NCBI GenBank assembly: GCA_945861975.1
Contig: CAMAXD010000013.1
Span: forward strand, 1-37,597
Reading direction: 5' to 3'
Source of the DNA: Candidatus Kuenenia stuttgartensis
GTDB lineage: Bacteria; Planctomycetota; Planctomycetia; Planctomycetales; Planctomycetaceae
Length of the DNA: 37,597 nt
The notes below the pieces were generated by a model, which worked only from the letters and a program-made list of their open reading frames with translations, had not been told where the DNA came from and did no database searches. Positions 9,093 through 18,732 of this stretch are shown piece after piece. Within the stretch, counting starts at the first letter, position 1, and each line of letters opens with the position of its first letter. The position numbers were made by a program, and so were the translations under genes.

Positions 9093-10499
9093 ATGCAAGC
9101 TCCTCCAGAAAAACATTTTGATGTGCTCGTGATTGGTACCGGTCCCGGCGGTGAAGGGGCTGCTATGGAGGCGACCAAGCAGGGCAAGCGTGTCGGCGCC
9201 GTGGAGCGAATGACACAGATTGGTGGCGCGTGTACTCATCTGGGCACAATTCCCAGTAAGTCACTTCGAGCTGCCATCTATCGCCTCATGGATGTCAATT
9301 CGGCTCCGGTGTTTAAGCAACTGGGGATTAATCTGGAGGTCAGTTTTCGTGATCTACGCCGCAGTGCTCAGTCGGTGATTGATCAGCAGGTCGCAATGCG
9401 TCGCAGCTTCTACGATCGAAATGATGTCGAAGTGCTTTCAGGGCAGGCGCGGTTTCTGGATCCACATCGAATTCAGGTTGAGCATCCCGATGGTAGTGTC
9501 ACAATTGCTCACGCAAAGAACTTTGTGATTGCGACGGGATCGCGTCCTTATCGTCCTCCGGAAATCGATTTTAGTCATCCGCGTGTTTTCGACAGTGACA
9601 CGATTCTAAATCTGCCCGAGACTCCTCGGTCGATGACCATCTATGGTGCGGGCGTGATTGGATGCGAATACGCATCAATGTTTCGCAACCTGCAGGTGAA
9701 GCTGAATCTCGTCAACACCAGAGCTCGCATGCTGGAGTTTCTGGACGACGAAATCTGCGACGCGCTGGCCTATCACATGCGAGATACGGGGGTGCGAATT
9801 CGTCACAACGAGACATTTGATAAGCTGGAAGCTTTCGATGATCACGTCGTCCTTCATTTAAAATCAGGCAAGCAACTCAAGAGCGATGTTCTGTTGTGGG
9901 CGAATGGACGTACAGGGAATACTGATAGTCTGGGACTGGAGCAGGTTGGGATTAAGCCTAATCATCGAGGTCAATTGGAAGTCAACACACACTTCCAGAC
10001 GTCACAGCCACATATCTATGCTGTGGGAGATGTGATCGGGGTGCCAGCTCTGGCCAGTGCGGCCTATATTCAGGGACGCTTTGCGGCTCGTCACCTTGGC
10101 AACAGCGATGCGGATCAGTTCAGGATCCAGGATATTCCCACCGGAATTTACACCAGCCCTGAAATCAGCAGTGTTGGTAAAACTGAACGAGAGTTGACCG
10201 ACGAATGTGTGCCCTATGAAGTCGGACATTCGATGTTCAAGAATCTCGCTCGTGCTCAGATCATGGGGCGTCCGTTTGGCATGTTGAAGATTCTGTTTCA
10301 CCGCGATACTCTTGAGATTCTTGGAGTCCATTGTTTCGGCGTCAATGCGACAGAGATTATCCACATCGGTCAGGCTATTATGGCGCAGCCCGGAGGTGCG
10401 AATACTCTGCTGTACTTCATCAACACGACGTTCAATTACCCTACGATGGCAGAGGCCTATCGCGTTGCCGCGCTGAATGGATACAACCGTGTTAATTAG
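9093..10499 (+). CDS. sthA: Soluble pyridine nucleotide transhydrogenase (Si-specific)
   Basis: This FAD flavoprotein moves hydride between NADPH and NAD+ in the cytoplasm, balancing the two pools. At 468 residues it has the usual SthA length. The N-terminal FAD-binding loop is [15 protein letters not shown] (about residues 13-27). In place of the CxxxxC redox disulfide of lipoamide dehydrogenases it has [16 protein letters not shown], with one cysteine, as in E. coli SthA; this separates it from Lpd, mercuric reductase and glutathione reductase. The NAD(P)-binding loop is [15 protein letters not shown], followed by an ATG/AVGDV-type FAD motif (IYAVGDVIG) and the dimerisation domain. The window also encodes the NADPH-producing 6-phosphogluconate dehydrogenase, but the two genes are not linked. 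Confidence 0.93.
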   Translation: MQAPPEKHFDVLVIGTGPGGEGAAMEATKQGKRVGAVERMTQIGGACTHLGTIPSKSLRAAIYRLMDVNSAPVFKQLGINLEVSFRDLRRSAQSVIDQQVAMRRSFYDRNDVEVLSGQARFLDPHRIQVEHPDGSVTIAHAKNFVIATGSRPYRPPEIDFSHPRVFDSDTILNLPETPRSMTIYGAGVIGCEYASMFRNLQVKLNLVNTRARMLEFLDDEICDALAYHMRDTGVRIRHNETFDKLEAFDDHVVLHLKSGKQLKSDVLLWANGRTGNTDSLGLEQVGIKPNHRGQLEVNTHFQTSQPHIYAVGDVIGVPALASAAYIQGRFAARHLGNSDADQFRIQDIPTGIYTSPEISSVGKTERELTDECVPYEVGHSMFKNLARAQIMGRPFGMLKILFHRDTLEILGVHCFGVNATEIIHIGQAIMAQPGGANTLLYFINTTFNYPTMAEAYRVAALNGYNRVN

Positions 10500-10939
10500 A
10501 GTTTTGTGAGGGTCATCGAGGCCAGTTCATCAGTTATGCGCCTGCATTCCCGCCGAGATCCTTTCGCCTTCAACGGAAAGCAAAGATCGAACGGCGAAGA
10601 GAGATCTTTGCGAGCAGCAGGGATTGCGGTTCTCTCTGCTGATTGAGCCGCAAAAAATCTGCGTACTTGCTCTTGTTGAATGAACGCGGCCGTTATGAAA
10701 CTCTGGCGATTGTCGACTGGACAATTTCGTTGAAATAGGGGCAGCGACTGCTGCGTCAATATCCCGTTGAGTGCAGCCTTTGCCGATTGAGGCTGAGTGA
10801 CGCATGGGATAGTCAAACTCGCCACGGAGCAGCGTAAGTACTGTGTGAGGGAAGGACAGACAAGCGTCGCTGGGGCAACAGCATCACTTAAGGGGTTTAT
10901 GCCGCCAACGTGCCACCCTGGTCGTAGTGGATGGCCTTG
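10500..10939. other. Convergent intergenic region, sthA / SNF2 gene
   Basis: The 440 bases between the two stop codons contain no supported gene; the open frames found here resemble no family. The only clear structure is an inverted repeat, GCAAAGATC at 10580-10588 and GATCTTTGC at 10603-10611, a perfect 9-base stem with a 14-base loop. It lies 80 bases past the sthA stop and has no T-tract. It could protect or end the sthA transcript. Confidence 0.5.
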
Positions 10940-12841
10940 TCAGGCTGCGTCGGCGATCGCCTTGACTGGTTTTGGCCCAATCGATTTGGAACCATCTTTG
11001 TGACGCGCTCTCAGATCGAACAGGCCAAAGATTTCTGAGGCGTTCATACTGAGTGTTACGTTTTCGGTGTCACCATCGCCCAGGATCGCCTGAAACAATT
11101 CGCGTTTTTCCCGAAGCACACGGTCGATACGTTCCTCGATCGTGTTCTTGCAGATGAACCGCGTCACAATGACGGGGTTCTTCACGCCAATTCTATGGGC
11201 ACGATTGATGGCCTGATCTTCAATTGCAGGATTCCACCAGCGGTCGTACAGAAATACATAGCCTGCAAACTGCAGGTTCAAACCCACAGCACCGGTGCCA
11301 TAACTCATAAGCAGGATGTGCTTGTCAGGCTCGGCCTTGAACCTGGCTAGAATGGGTTCACGTTGTTTTGTCGGCACGCCACCGTGATAAATCAGCGGAT
11401 TGAATTCTTTGAGATGTGGCTGAAGCCAGTCAATGGTTTTCGTCCACTGACTGAACAGGATGGCTTTTCCACCGCTGGCTGCGATTTCTTCCATGTCAGC
11501 CATCAGCCGTTCCAGCTTCGCACTTTCGCCTGTCAGTGGATCGAAGTTTGTGATCTGCTTGAGTCGTAATACGAGCTCGAAGACGTGCTGAACGGTGATG
11601 GAATCGCCCAGGTCATTCAGCTGCACGACGCCTTCTTTTTCTGCTGTGCGATAGGCCAGTTCCTGAGCGTCCGTGAGTTCAAGTTCCGCGTCCCGGTCGA
11701 TTCGAGGCGGCATGTCTTTCATCACGAGATCTTTGGTTCGCCGCAGAATGTATTTCTTGGCCAGCTTCGAGAGTTGGCGAAGGTCCGGGCTGGCCGCCTT
11801 CGGAATGACCTCCAGGAACTCAAAAAGAGCACCCAGTTCCTCGGGCCGATTTTCTATGGGTGTGCCGGTCAAAGCCCAGCTTCGCCGTCTGCGAATCGAA
11901 CGAGCCACTTCAGCCGTACGAGAGTCGCGATTCTTGATGCGCTGTGCCTCGTCGAGCACCAACAGGTCAAATTTAGGTTGCTCATCATCCGGGATTTCAG
12001 CGATATCGCGAGCCATCAGTTCGTAGTTAGCCAGCAGTACCGGAATTCCGGGCATGGTCCACAACATGCGGCGCCTTGGTCCGTTGCCCTCGACTGTAAC
12101 CACGGGCAATTCTTCAGCCCATGTCTTGAATTCTCGCTGCCAATTTGGAATCAGTGGTTTCGGGCAGATGAGTACAATTCGTTTTGCCTGCCCACTGCGG
12201 AGCAGAAGTCGGATGGCAGTGATCGTCTGCATAGTTTTGCCAAGCCCCATTTCGTCGGCCAGCAATGCCGCCTGGCTGGCAAAGAGCCATGCAATCCCTT
12301 CATATTGATAGGCGAATGGCTCGAAAGGCATAATGAGTTCCTGGCCAGCCAGCCAGGACTCGAGGGGCGGCTGAAGCAGATAGAACAGGCGATCCTGCAG
12401 CGACAACGCGTCGGCTGGCGGCTTGATTCGCGTGGCTTTGCGAGGCTTATCGGGATCAACAGGTTCTGAAGTCTCCGGTTTTGGCGGGGCAATTTTTCGC
12501 AATTGCGTGCCGTCGGAGGTCATTGTCGTATCCAGCTTCGGCGGCATGAATTCCATACCGTCGGGAAGTGTCAGGCCAATGCACTTCATCGGGATACGAC
12601 GTGCTGTCCATGACGGTACGAAATCGAGCACTGTGTTCAGAGAGTACCCCTGTGTTTCGATTGTCGGCAGCCGTCCCAGAGCTGGATTGAATCCGGTCTG
12701 AGCAACATCAACTTTTGTTGATCTGCGCGCCTCTGCAATCAATGCCGGGTCGATGGTGAGTATTTCACTTGTTGTGGATTGTTCGGGATTCCCAGGAACA
12801 TCTATTATTTCCACCGTCGCTTTATCCGGCCAACTGCTCAT
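10940..12841 (-). CDS. SNF2-family DEAD/DEAH-type helicase
   Basis: A 633-residue superfamily 2 ATPase of the SNF2 type, which translocates on DNA and remodels protein-DNA complexes. The N-terminal 160 residues are unassigned. The ATPase core begins at [12 protein letters not shown] (motif Q-like), with motif [12 protein letters not shown] (about 194-204), [11 protein letters not shown], motif [12 protein letters not shown] (about 290-299) and motif [13 protein letters not shown]. The helicase C-terminal half has [35 protein letters not shown] and the closing [11 protein letters not shown]. All ATPase motifs are intact. The 174-residue gene lies 61 bases upstream on the same strand, so the two are probably co-transcribed. 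The long unassigned N-terminus may hold a substrate-recognition domain. Confidence 0.92.
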   Translation of the reverse strand: MSSWPDKATVEIIDVPGNPEQSTTSEILTIDPALIAEARRSTKVDVAQTGFNPALGRLPTIETQGYSLNTVLDFVPSWTARRIPMKCIGLTLPDGMEFMPPKLDTTMTSDGTQLRKIAPPKPETSEPVDPDKPRKATRIKPPADALSLQDRLFYLLQPPLESWLAGQELIMPFEPFAYQYEGIAWLFASQAALLADEMGLGKTMQTITAIRLLLRSGQAKRIVLICPKPLIPNWQREFKTWAEELPVVTVEGNGPRRRMLWTMPGIPVLLANYELMARDIAEIPDDEQPKFDLLVLDEAQRIKNRDSRTAEVARSIRRRRSWALTGTPIENRPEELGALFEFLEVIPKAASPDLRQLSKLAKKYILRRTKDLVMKDMPPRIDRDAELELTDAQELAYRTAEKEGVVQLNDLGDSITVQHVFELVLRLKQITNFDPLTGESAKLERLMADMEEIAASGGKAILFSQWTKTIDWLQPHLKEFNPLIYHGGVPTKQREPILARFKAEPDKHILLMSYGTGAVGLNLQFAGYVFLYDRWWNPAIEDQAINRAHRIGVKNPVIVTRFICKNTIEERIDRVLREKRELFQAILGDGDTENVTLSMNASEIFGLFDLRARHKDGSKSIGPKPVKAIADAA

Positions 12842-12902
12842 GACGAGTGCCTCAAATCATTGCCTGAAGAAAATGCATGCAGATCCAGTAGCTCTGCAAA
12901 CA

Positions 12903-13427
12903 TTATCTTGCGAACACCGTCTTTATTGTCTCTGCAAGTGCCTCTCGTACACGCTCCAGCGGCTCTGCCAGATCAGCACTGTCAGGCAGGAGATGTTTCT
13001 GTTTGGACAGAAGTTCTGCATCCACACCGTGTGCCTCATGGAACCTGAGAATGTTGCCACCGATGCGAAGCGTTTCCCCCTGCTCTGCAATCTTCGTGCG
13101 AGCGTCATTGGTACAGGCCACCGGGATGTGTGTGTGATTGCGAAGCTCAAGCAGATGCAGGTTACTTGTAACGATCAGGCTGGGTTTGATGGCCACACGA
13201 TCCAGAAGAGTGCAGCCGATTAGTTCGCCCAGCAGCCAGGGACGCAGTGTTTCCCCGAACAGAATCTCCTGAGTGCGATTCGGCTTGACCGGAGTTGTAC
13301 ACTGAAACTCAAGAGGACGCCCATTCTGATTCGTAATGAGCAGTCCGCCGATATGGCCGCGTCCTTCGACTTCCATGGTTTCCATGAAGCCCAGTCGCAG
13401 TGGATCAGTTTTCGCCGCCCCTGACAT
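12903..13427 (-). CDS. Conserved hypothetical protein upstream of the SNF2 helicase
   Basis: The 174-residue protein has no named domain that I recognise. The N-terminal half reads like a compact beta/alpha fold (EVEGRGHIGGLLITNQNGRPLEF, here only described by its key GRGHIGGLL and PLEFQC segments), followed by PVKPNRTQEILFG and LRPWLLGELIG. The C-terminal 30 residues are predicted helical (LAEPLERVREALAETIKTVF). It has no signal peptide or membrane segment, so it is probably cytoplasmic. It is the likely first gene of a two-gene unit with the SNF2 helicase. Start choice: the ATG at 13427 lacks a strong ribosome-binding site; a second ATG at residue 15 is possible and would begin METMEVEG. 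Function unknown; partnership with the helicase is inferred from position only. Confidence 0.75.
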   Translation of the reverse strand: MSGAAKTDPLRLGFMETMEVEGRGHIGGLLITNQNGRPLEFQCTTPVKPNRTQEILFGETLRPWLLGELIGCTLLDRVAIKPSLIVTSNLHLLELRNHTHIPVACTNDARTKIAEQGETLRIGGNILRFHEAHGVDAELLSKQKHLLPDSADLAEPLERVREALAETIKTVFAR

Positions 13428-13841
13428 TCCGTCGTCTTTCCTCGGGACTTTTGCCGATGTTCCTGTTCCGGCAATTCCTGCCGAATGCTCTCTGATCCGG
13501 TCGCTCAGAATAGAATAGCAACCGGCTTCGTTCTGTTGACTGATCGTCGATAAGTTGGGGAAAGCTTTAGTGAAGAGCCCATCAGTCGGCCATGCCAGCG
13601 AGAGAATTCGATTTGTGACGAATCAATTCAACATAAGGCGACGCAGGGAAACTCCGGCAGTATTTGCTGCTGCCACCAATGGGAGCTGTCACCGTAGACT
13701 CACTTTAGTTGAGTTTGTCGTTCGAGTCTGCTGGTGCGAGATTATTTCGCTGTGTTGGTGGGTGAGAGCTTGAGAACTCAAATCATATGGAGGCCGCTTT
13801 TTCGCTGTGCTTAGCGATACGGACACCAGATTATTGTGCGG
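13428..13841. other. Intergenic region downstream of the PPC gene
   Basis: These 414 bases lie between the end of the DUF1549/DUF1501/PPC operon and the start of the helicase-linked gene, all on the minus strand. It must hold the promoter of the 174-residue gene. A TATTCT on the minus strand near 13510 could be a -10, but no good -35 partner is present. No gene, tRNA or clear terminator was found. Confidence 0.45.
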
Positions 13842-14663
13842 TCATTGCGGTGCCATAGTCACGCGAAGCAAGTAGGTGCAGATCGAACTGCCGCGATCGG
13901 TCGCTTCAAGCATCACGATGCGGTAGGTGTCGTCACGAGGTAATGTCACTTTCAAAATGGCATCAGAAGTCTCCGCCGAATCATCTGCAATTTTCAGGAT
14001 TTGCCCGGCCGAATCAAACAGCGTTAATTGAGAATCACATGGTGACCCAATTCGGTCAGCCGTGACTTCTGCCAGAAGTATCTGGCCCGCAGTTCCCTGG
14101 AACTCGTAGACGTCAACATCTTTCGGTTGTGAAATCAAACCCTGAATCGTTGTGCCGAGTCGGATTGGCTGAGCTTTTCGAAGACCGTCATTCGGTTCTG
14201 ATTCGGCAACCAGCAGGCCTCCGGAAATTACCGGTATCGTGAAGTGTTCTGAGGTGCCATGTTCGCTGCTGACCGTGATTGTCAGTGAGTCCCCAACAAA
14301 GTCGGGAGGAATACTGAGCGAAACTTCAGCCTGAGTGTCGCCTACGTTGTTGGCCTCTACCTTATCCGGAGGAGCTGACTTCTCTTTTTTGACAATGCTG
14401 AAGGAAACGGGCAGCGCGTTTTCCACACATGTAATCGCCGTGATCTGATCCATTTGGAGTCCGCGAATGATCAAAACGTTTGTAGTTTCCATGGCGCTCG
14501 CGGATGGTGGGGCAAGGGCAATCGCGGGTGGCACCGTCATTTTGATTGCAGGAGGTGCTGCCATCGGTTTCTCGTCTGCAAGCGCAGGACTGAAGTAGCC
14601 AATGATTTGAAAACACAAAATGGCAGTCACGGAAAGTCGGATTGTGATGGTGATGGTTTTCAC
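13842..14663 (-). CDS. Exported protein with PPC (pre-peptidase C-terminal) domain
   Basis: The 273-residue protein starts with a signal peptide (IRLSVTAILCFQIIGYFSPALA, cut after about residue 29; quoted here as landmark residues only). Residues 30-150 are a poorly defined, probably Ig-like beta region (TTNVLIIRGL, DSLTITVSSEHG). Residues about 153-270 form a bacterial pre-peptidase C-terminal domain: ESEPNDGLRKAQPI, VDVYEFQGTAGQ, DSQLTLFDSAG and DDTYRIVMLEATD are the standard blocks. PPC domains are secreted beta-sandwich modules often attached to proteases, but no protease is present here. The start is a GTG that overlaps the DUF1501 stop as GTGA, so translation is probably coupled. It is the last gene of the operon. 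Confidence 0.85.
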   Translation of the reverse strand: MKTITITIRLSVTAILCFQIIGYFSPALADEKPMAAPPAIKMTVPPAIALAPPSASAMETTNVLIIRGLQMDQITAITCVENALPVSFSIVKKEKSAPPDKVEANNVGDTQAEVSLSIPPDFVGDSLTITVSSEHGTSEHFTIPVISGGLLVAESEPNDGLRKAQPIRLGTTIQGLISQPKDVDVYEFQGTAGQILLAEVTADRIGSPCDSQLTLFDSAGQILKIADDSAETSDAILKVTLPRDDTYRIVMLEATDRGSSICTYLLRVTMAPQ

Positions 14664-15988
14664 GAATAGAGTTCCTGAATCAACTCTCCCTGATCAAGGA
14701 TTTCAACCGGACGACCATCAGGTGTATGGATTTGGCGACGCGGCGGGATACCTAACGAGGAATAGATCGTAAAGGCCACGTCGGCAGGGCGGACAGGTCT
14801 CTTGATGGCATAGCCGCCATGGTCATCGGTCGCTCCAATGACCTGACCGGGCTGAATGCCGGCTCCGGCGAACAGCATTGACGCCGCTGGTCCCCAGTGG
14901 TCGCGACCCGCGTCTTTATTCACTCCCGGACTTCGTCCAAATTCCCCGAAACAGGCCACCAGTGTGTCGTTCAGTAAACCTCGTTGGTCAAGATCACGAA
15001 TGAGTGACGAAAATCCCATGTCGAATTCCGGCAGCTTCTTATCGAGGCTTTCGAATATCTTTCCATGATGATCCCAGCCTCCGTAGTTGATTGTTGTAAA
15101 CGTGACACCCGACTCAACAAGTCGTCGGGCCAGTAAGCAGCTTTGACCAAACATGTTCCGACCGTAAGAGTCTCGTAGGTCTGCAGGTTCCTGCTCAATG
15201 TCGAAGGCTGTACGAGCCTGCGGTGAAAGAATCATCTCGCTGGCACGCTTCTGGAATTCGTCATAGGTGGCAATCTGATCGCTTCCTTCGACCTGTCGTG
15301 CCAGTGAGTCGACGGCCTGCAAGAGTGTTCTGCGTCGTTCGATGGATTTGTCCGTTAGAGCGGTCGTACGGACGAGATCTCGAACACGATATCCGGCCTG
15401 ATTGGGATCTCCGGCCTTGAACGATTCGTAGCGTCCACCCAGAAAAGCACTCTTGCCAAGTTCCCAGGTGAAAGATGGGTTATGAGGTATCGCGACATAC
15501 GGCGGAATCTGACCTGCGAAGCCCAGTTGATTTGCTACCACAGCGCCGATAGACGGGAAGTCTCCAAAGGCTGAGCCAAATCGGCCTGAAAGAGCCCAAT
15601 TGGTCGCCGTTTCGTGGTGATCATTTGTGTGTGAACCCGACCGAATCAGCGCGACTCGGTCCATGATTCCAGAGATCTTCGGTAATAACTCACAGATCTG
15701 AATGCCCGGAACGCAGGTAGATACGGGCTTGTATTTGCCGCGAATCTCCGCTGGTGCCTCAGGTTTCAGATCAAAGCTGTCATGATGCGACAGGCCACCG
15801 CCAAGATAAACAAGGATGACAGATTTCGCGCGTCGCTGGGGAGCTTCTTCTGCATTTAATGACTGCTGCTGAAGTAAGTGCGCCATCGTGAGGCCAAGAG
15901 GTCCCAGAGTACCGACTCGAAGGCAATCACGTCTTGATTGGCCGTTGCAAAGTTTGCTGATCGATTGATTGAGACGGATATCTAACAT
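14660..15988 (-). CDS. DUF1501 family protein
   Basis: A 442-residue DUF1501 protein, a family very expanded in planctomycetes and related to the alkaline phosphatase/sulfatase superfamily; its reaction is not established. The N-terminus has a twin-arginine-like segment (SRRDCLRVGTLGPLGLTMAHLL), as is usual, suggesting export by Tat. Family blocks seen are VILVYLGGGLSHHDSFD, ALIRSGSHTNDHHETAT, GRNMFGQSCLLARRLVE, FTTINYGGWDHHG, and the C-terminal LVACFGEFGRSP with AGRDHWGPAASMLFAGAG. The latter are the segments that carry the metal-site-like histidines and acidic residues. It is preceded 122 bases upstream by the DUF1549/DUF1553 gene and overlaps the PPC gene by four bases. These two families are usually neighbours in planctomycetes. 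Confidence 0.94.
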   Translation of the reverse strand: MLDIRLNQSISKLCNGQSRRDCLRVGTLGPLGLTMAHLLQQQSLNAEEAPQRRAKSVILVYLGGGLSHHDSFDLKPEAPAEIRGKYKPVSTCVPGIQICELLPKISGIMDRVALIRSGSHTNDHHETATNWALSGRFGSAFGDFPSIGAVVANQLGFAGQIPPYVAIPHNPSFTWELGKSAFLGGRYESFKAGDPNQAGYRVRDLVRTTALTDKSIERRRTLLQAVDSLARQVEGSDQIATYDEFQKRASEMILSPQARTAFDIEQEPADLRDSYGRNMFGQSCLLARRLVESGVTFTTINYGGWDHHGKIFESLDKKLPEFDMGFSSLIRDLDQRGLLNDTLVACFGEFGRSPGVNKDAGRDHWGPAASMLFAGAGIQPGQVIGATDDHGGYAIKRPVRPADVAFTIYSSLGIPPRRQIHTPDGRPVEILDQGELIQELYS

Positions 15989-16110
15989 GATGAATCCTCA
16001 GGCCGTAACGAAGACAGATTCTTTTTCAAGTAGCAGAAAGTTATCCGCCTGCACAGTTCCAGTTTTTCGGAGCCAGTATTCTGCCACGGAATACTGCTGT
16101 TCTGTTTTTG

Positions 16111-18537
16111 TCAGTGGTTGAATGCAAATTCTTTGGTATTCAAAAGAACCCAAAAGAGATCTCGGAACGCTTCTTCACGTTGTTCATTGCCTTCGAATGC
16201 TGCAGAGATGGAGGCATGCTCTTCTGTTGTTGGATAGCGACTGAGTGTTGCGAGGTAAATCTGTTCAACAGCAGATTTGTCGTCCGGGAAACTATTCATG
16301 ATCAGCTTTAATCGTCCGACGGGATCGTCAAATTTCTGAGCGAGTCCGTCTCCACACTGCAGATGCAGAAGCTGCGGCAGTGTGACATCACCGGAACGTT
16401 CGCAAGCACAGGCTGTCACTCGTTCACTACGGCCAAACATCGACAGGAACGGAGAGGCAACCGTCGAATCCGGAAGCTGGATCGCGCGCATCCCGACTGG
16501 ATATCCCGGGAAGGAATCCGGAATCAGTGTGCTTTGGCTGATGGCATCGAGAAAGACTTCGGCTGGCAGACGACGAACGTAGTAATGTGAATAAAATCCG
16601 CGTTCCGCAGCATTGCCCTTCAGCGTAGCCGAACTCAGTTGATAGGCGCGAGAATTCAGGATGAGCCTCATGATATGCCTGAGATCGTACTTGTGACTCA
16701 CAAACTCCTGATTCAGGGCGGTCCACAATTCACGATTACTCGGCGGGTTGCTGATGCGAAGATCATCGACAGGTTCAACAAGGCCCACGGCAAAGAAATG
16801 CCGCCACAATCGATTGACCATACTTCCAGAAAAATTCTCATTGGCCGGGTTCGTCATCCATTGAGCAAGTAACTCGCGCGGATCCTGACCCGGCGTGATC
16901 GTTGTTTCCGATCGATCAAGCGGCTGAGCAGCGAGCTGCTGGTTTGTGCGAGGCTGCCTGACATGCGGGAGTCGCATCTTCAGCTCTTCGAAGTGTCGCC
17001 GTTCGTTCTCCAGTTGCAGGCTAAGTTCCGCGATCTGTTTTTGAAGAGATTCGAGTTCCGCGTCCCGCTTATTGGCTTGATCCTCTGTCATCGCTTTAAG
17101 TCGCGATTCTTTCTCGGCGATTTGCTTTTGAACGCGGGCTTCCTCTTCTGTCGCAACAATGAGGGCCGTTGCTCCTTTGTGAGATTCCTGACGCTGAAAA
17201 TTCATCCGGCCGAAGTACGCTGCAAAATGGTAGTAGTCATCCTGAGTGTATCGTTCGAGCGGATGATTGTGGCACTTGGCGCAGCCGATTCGAGTCCCCA
17301 GAAAAGACTGAGCGACAGAAGCCACGACCTCAGAGTCTTCGACCTGACGATACTCACCGATCGAAACGACGTAATAGCCGATCTGAGGTTGGGAGACAGA
17401 ATCTCCGGAGGCGGTTATGACATCGCGAGCGATCTCATCCCACGGGCGATTGGTCTCGACCTGCTCGCGAACCCAAGCCTGCATCGCGCGGACGCCCTTA
17501 CTGCCTCTGACATCGTGATCACGTTCTTTGCGATTCTGCAGCAGGTCGCACAGGATCAAAGTCCAATAGTCCGAAAACTCAGGGCGTTCCAGCAGTTTAT
17601 CGATCAGGGCTGTTCGCTTACCTGGATTTTGGTCGTTCAGAAAGGCTTGTACCTCTGCCGGTGTCGGCAGAGTACCGATCGTATCGAGGAAGACGCGGCG
17701 AAGAAACACAGCATCGTCTGCCGCGGCGGAAGGAGGTATTCGAAGAGTCGCCAGTTTGTTAAAGACGTGCTCGTCAATGAAACTACACCGTTCCGCAAAC
17801 AACTGTGTGTCAACAGATTGTTCGAAGGGGCTGGTAATAGTAGTGACGGCGACCTGACCCTGAAAATGAACTCGGGCGACTGATTCCCCCGATCGCAGGC
17901 AAGTGAGCCGGCCGCTTGATGAAACCTCCAGTACGCTTGGATCGTTTGAGAAGAACTGCGAGAGCCAGGTGATGTCGCGAATTTGACCATTCGAATACTT
18001 CGCTGTGGCAGTAAGCTGCAGGGTTTCACCGGGATGCATGTTTTGCGTGCCCGGGCTGACAGTTATTGACTGAACAATTGGCTCATCAGGAATAAACCCT
18101 GGAGTCCCTGCGGCGATCCAGTCTGTGAGCACTTTACTAGCCGGACTATTTGACTCAAAAAGTTTACCACCGCCGTGCGGGCTGATGCCTGCTGGTTTCG
18201 TCACAAGCAGGCTGTTGGCAGGGGCCGCACGGTCGATTCGACGGCCAAAGAATTCGTGTGTGATGGAGTCATAATCCCAGTCGGGTGCGTAACCACGAAG
18301 TGATAGACGGAATCCATTTTGGCCTGCCAGTTTCCCATGGCAGGCACCCTGATTACATCCGAATCGAGTCAGGATCGGAAGAACGTCCTGCTGATACGAC
18401 GGTGGTGACGCGAATGTTGTGCTGCTCTGCGAAACATCGTCATCAGCTTTCGCTGAAGCCATTAATGCACAGGCAAGTACGATAGGCGTCGCAACGAAAC
18501 AGAGAATCGGCGACGAAGTTGATCTGTGGAGATTCAT
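16111..18537 (-). CDS. DUF1549/DUF1553 protein with Big2 domain
   Basis: A large exported protein (808 residues from the ATG at 18537). That start gives a clean signal peptide (PILCFVATPIVLACALMASA); the frame extends to a TTG at 18600 that would bury it. Order of parts: a cytochrome-like N-terminal segment with CNQGACHG (about 62-69) and the PAGISPHGGG loop; a Big2-type Ig domain (about 159-236, PGETLQLTATAKYSNG); DUF1549 (about 249-455) containing a c-heme-type CAKCH motif near 418; a coiled coil (about 476-520) rich in Glu/Lys/Gln; and DUF1553 (about 545-800). The family is typical of planctomycetes, often with c-type heme motifs, and is of unknown function. First gene of the operon with DUF1501 and PPC. 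Confidence 0.93.
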   Translation of the reverse strand: MNLHRSTSSPILCFVATPIVLACALMASAKADDDVSQSSTTFASPPSYQQDVLPILTRFGCNQGACHGKLAGQNGFRLSLRGYAPDWDYDSITHEFFGRRIDRAAPANSLLVTKPAGISPHGGGKLFESNSPASKVLTDWIAAGTPGFIPDEPIVQSITVSPGTQNMHPGETLQLTATAKYSNGQIRDITWLSQFFSNDPSVLEVSSSGRLTCLRSGESVARVHFQGQVAVTTITSPFEQSVDTQLFAERCSFIDEHVFNKLATLRIPPSAAADDAVFLRRVFLDTIGTLPTPAEVQAFLNDQNPGKRTALIDKLLERPEFSDYWTLILCDLLQNRKERDHDVRGSKGVRAMQAWVREQVETNRPWDEIARDVITASGDSVSQPQIGYYVVSIGEYRQVEDSEVVASVAQSFLGTRIGCAKCHNHPLERYTQDDYYHFAAYFGRMNFQRQESHKGATALIVATEEEARVQKQIAEKESRLKAMTEDQANKRDAELESLQKQIAELSLQLENERRHFEELKMRLPHVRQPRTNQQLAAQPLDRSETTITPGQDPRELLAQWMTNPANENFSGSMVNRLWRHFFAVGLVEPVDDLRISNPPSNRELWTALNQEFVSHKYDLRHIMRLILNSRAYQLSSATLKGNAAERGFYSHYYVRRLPAEVFLDAISQSTLIPDSFPGYPVGMRAIQLPDSTVASPFLSMFGRSERVTACACERSGDVTLPQLLHLQCGDGLAQKFDDPVGRLKLIMNSFPDDKSAVEQIYLATLSRYPTTEEHASISAAFEGNEQREEAFRDLFWVLLNTKEFAFNH

Positions 18538-18732
18538 AAAGTCGTGGCTGAGAATCCGTGTGCATTGAAACGGCAGGGAAAAGACGCGGCTGGAACTCAA
18601 GTTGGCTGAACTTGGCGGTTCCAGATTCTAATCTACTGAGCGTGGACATGCACTCAGAACCTTCGTGTTTTGTCCTGTCCGATCTGATGTCAGTGGCTCA
18701 AGCTGTAGTGATCCTCGCAAAGAGATCCTCCA

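Noticed and set aside
9093-10499. Dihydrolipoamide dehydrogenase or mercuric reductase
   Set aside because: The redox-active CxxxxC pair is replaced by a single cysteine in GGACTHLGT, the pattern of soluble transhydrogenase.
10496-10825. 109- and 91-residue minus-strand open frames after sthA
   Set aside because: Two overlapping frames, neither with a recognisable fold, signal or ribosome-binding site.
11585-12469. 294-residue plus-strand open frame
   Set aside because: Entirely antisense to the SNF2 helicase, whose motifs are complete; a shadow frame.
16963-17883. 306-residue plus-strand open frame
   Set aside because: Antisense to the DUF1549/1553 gene and without family features.
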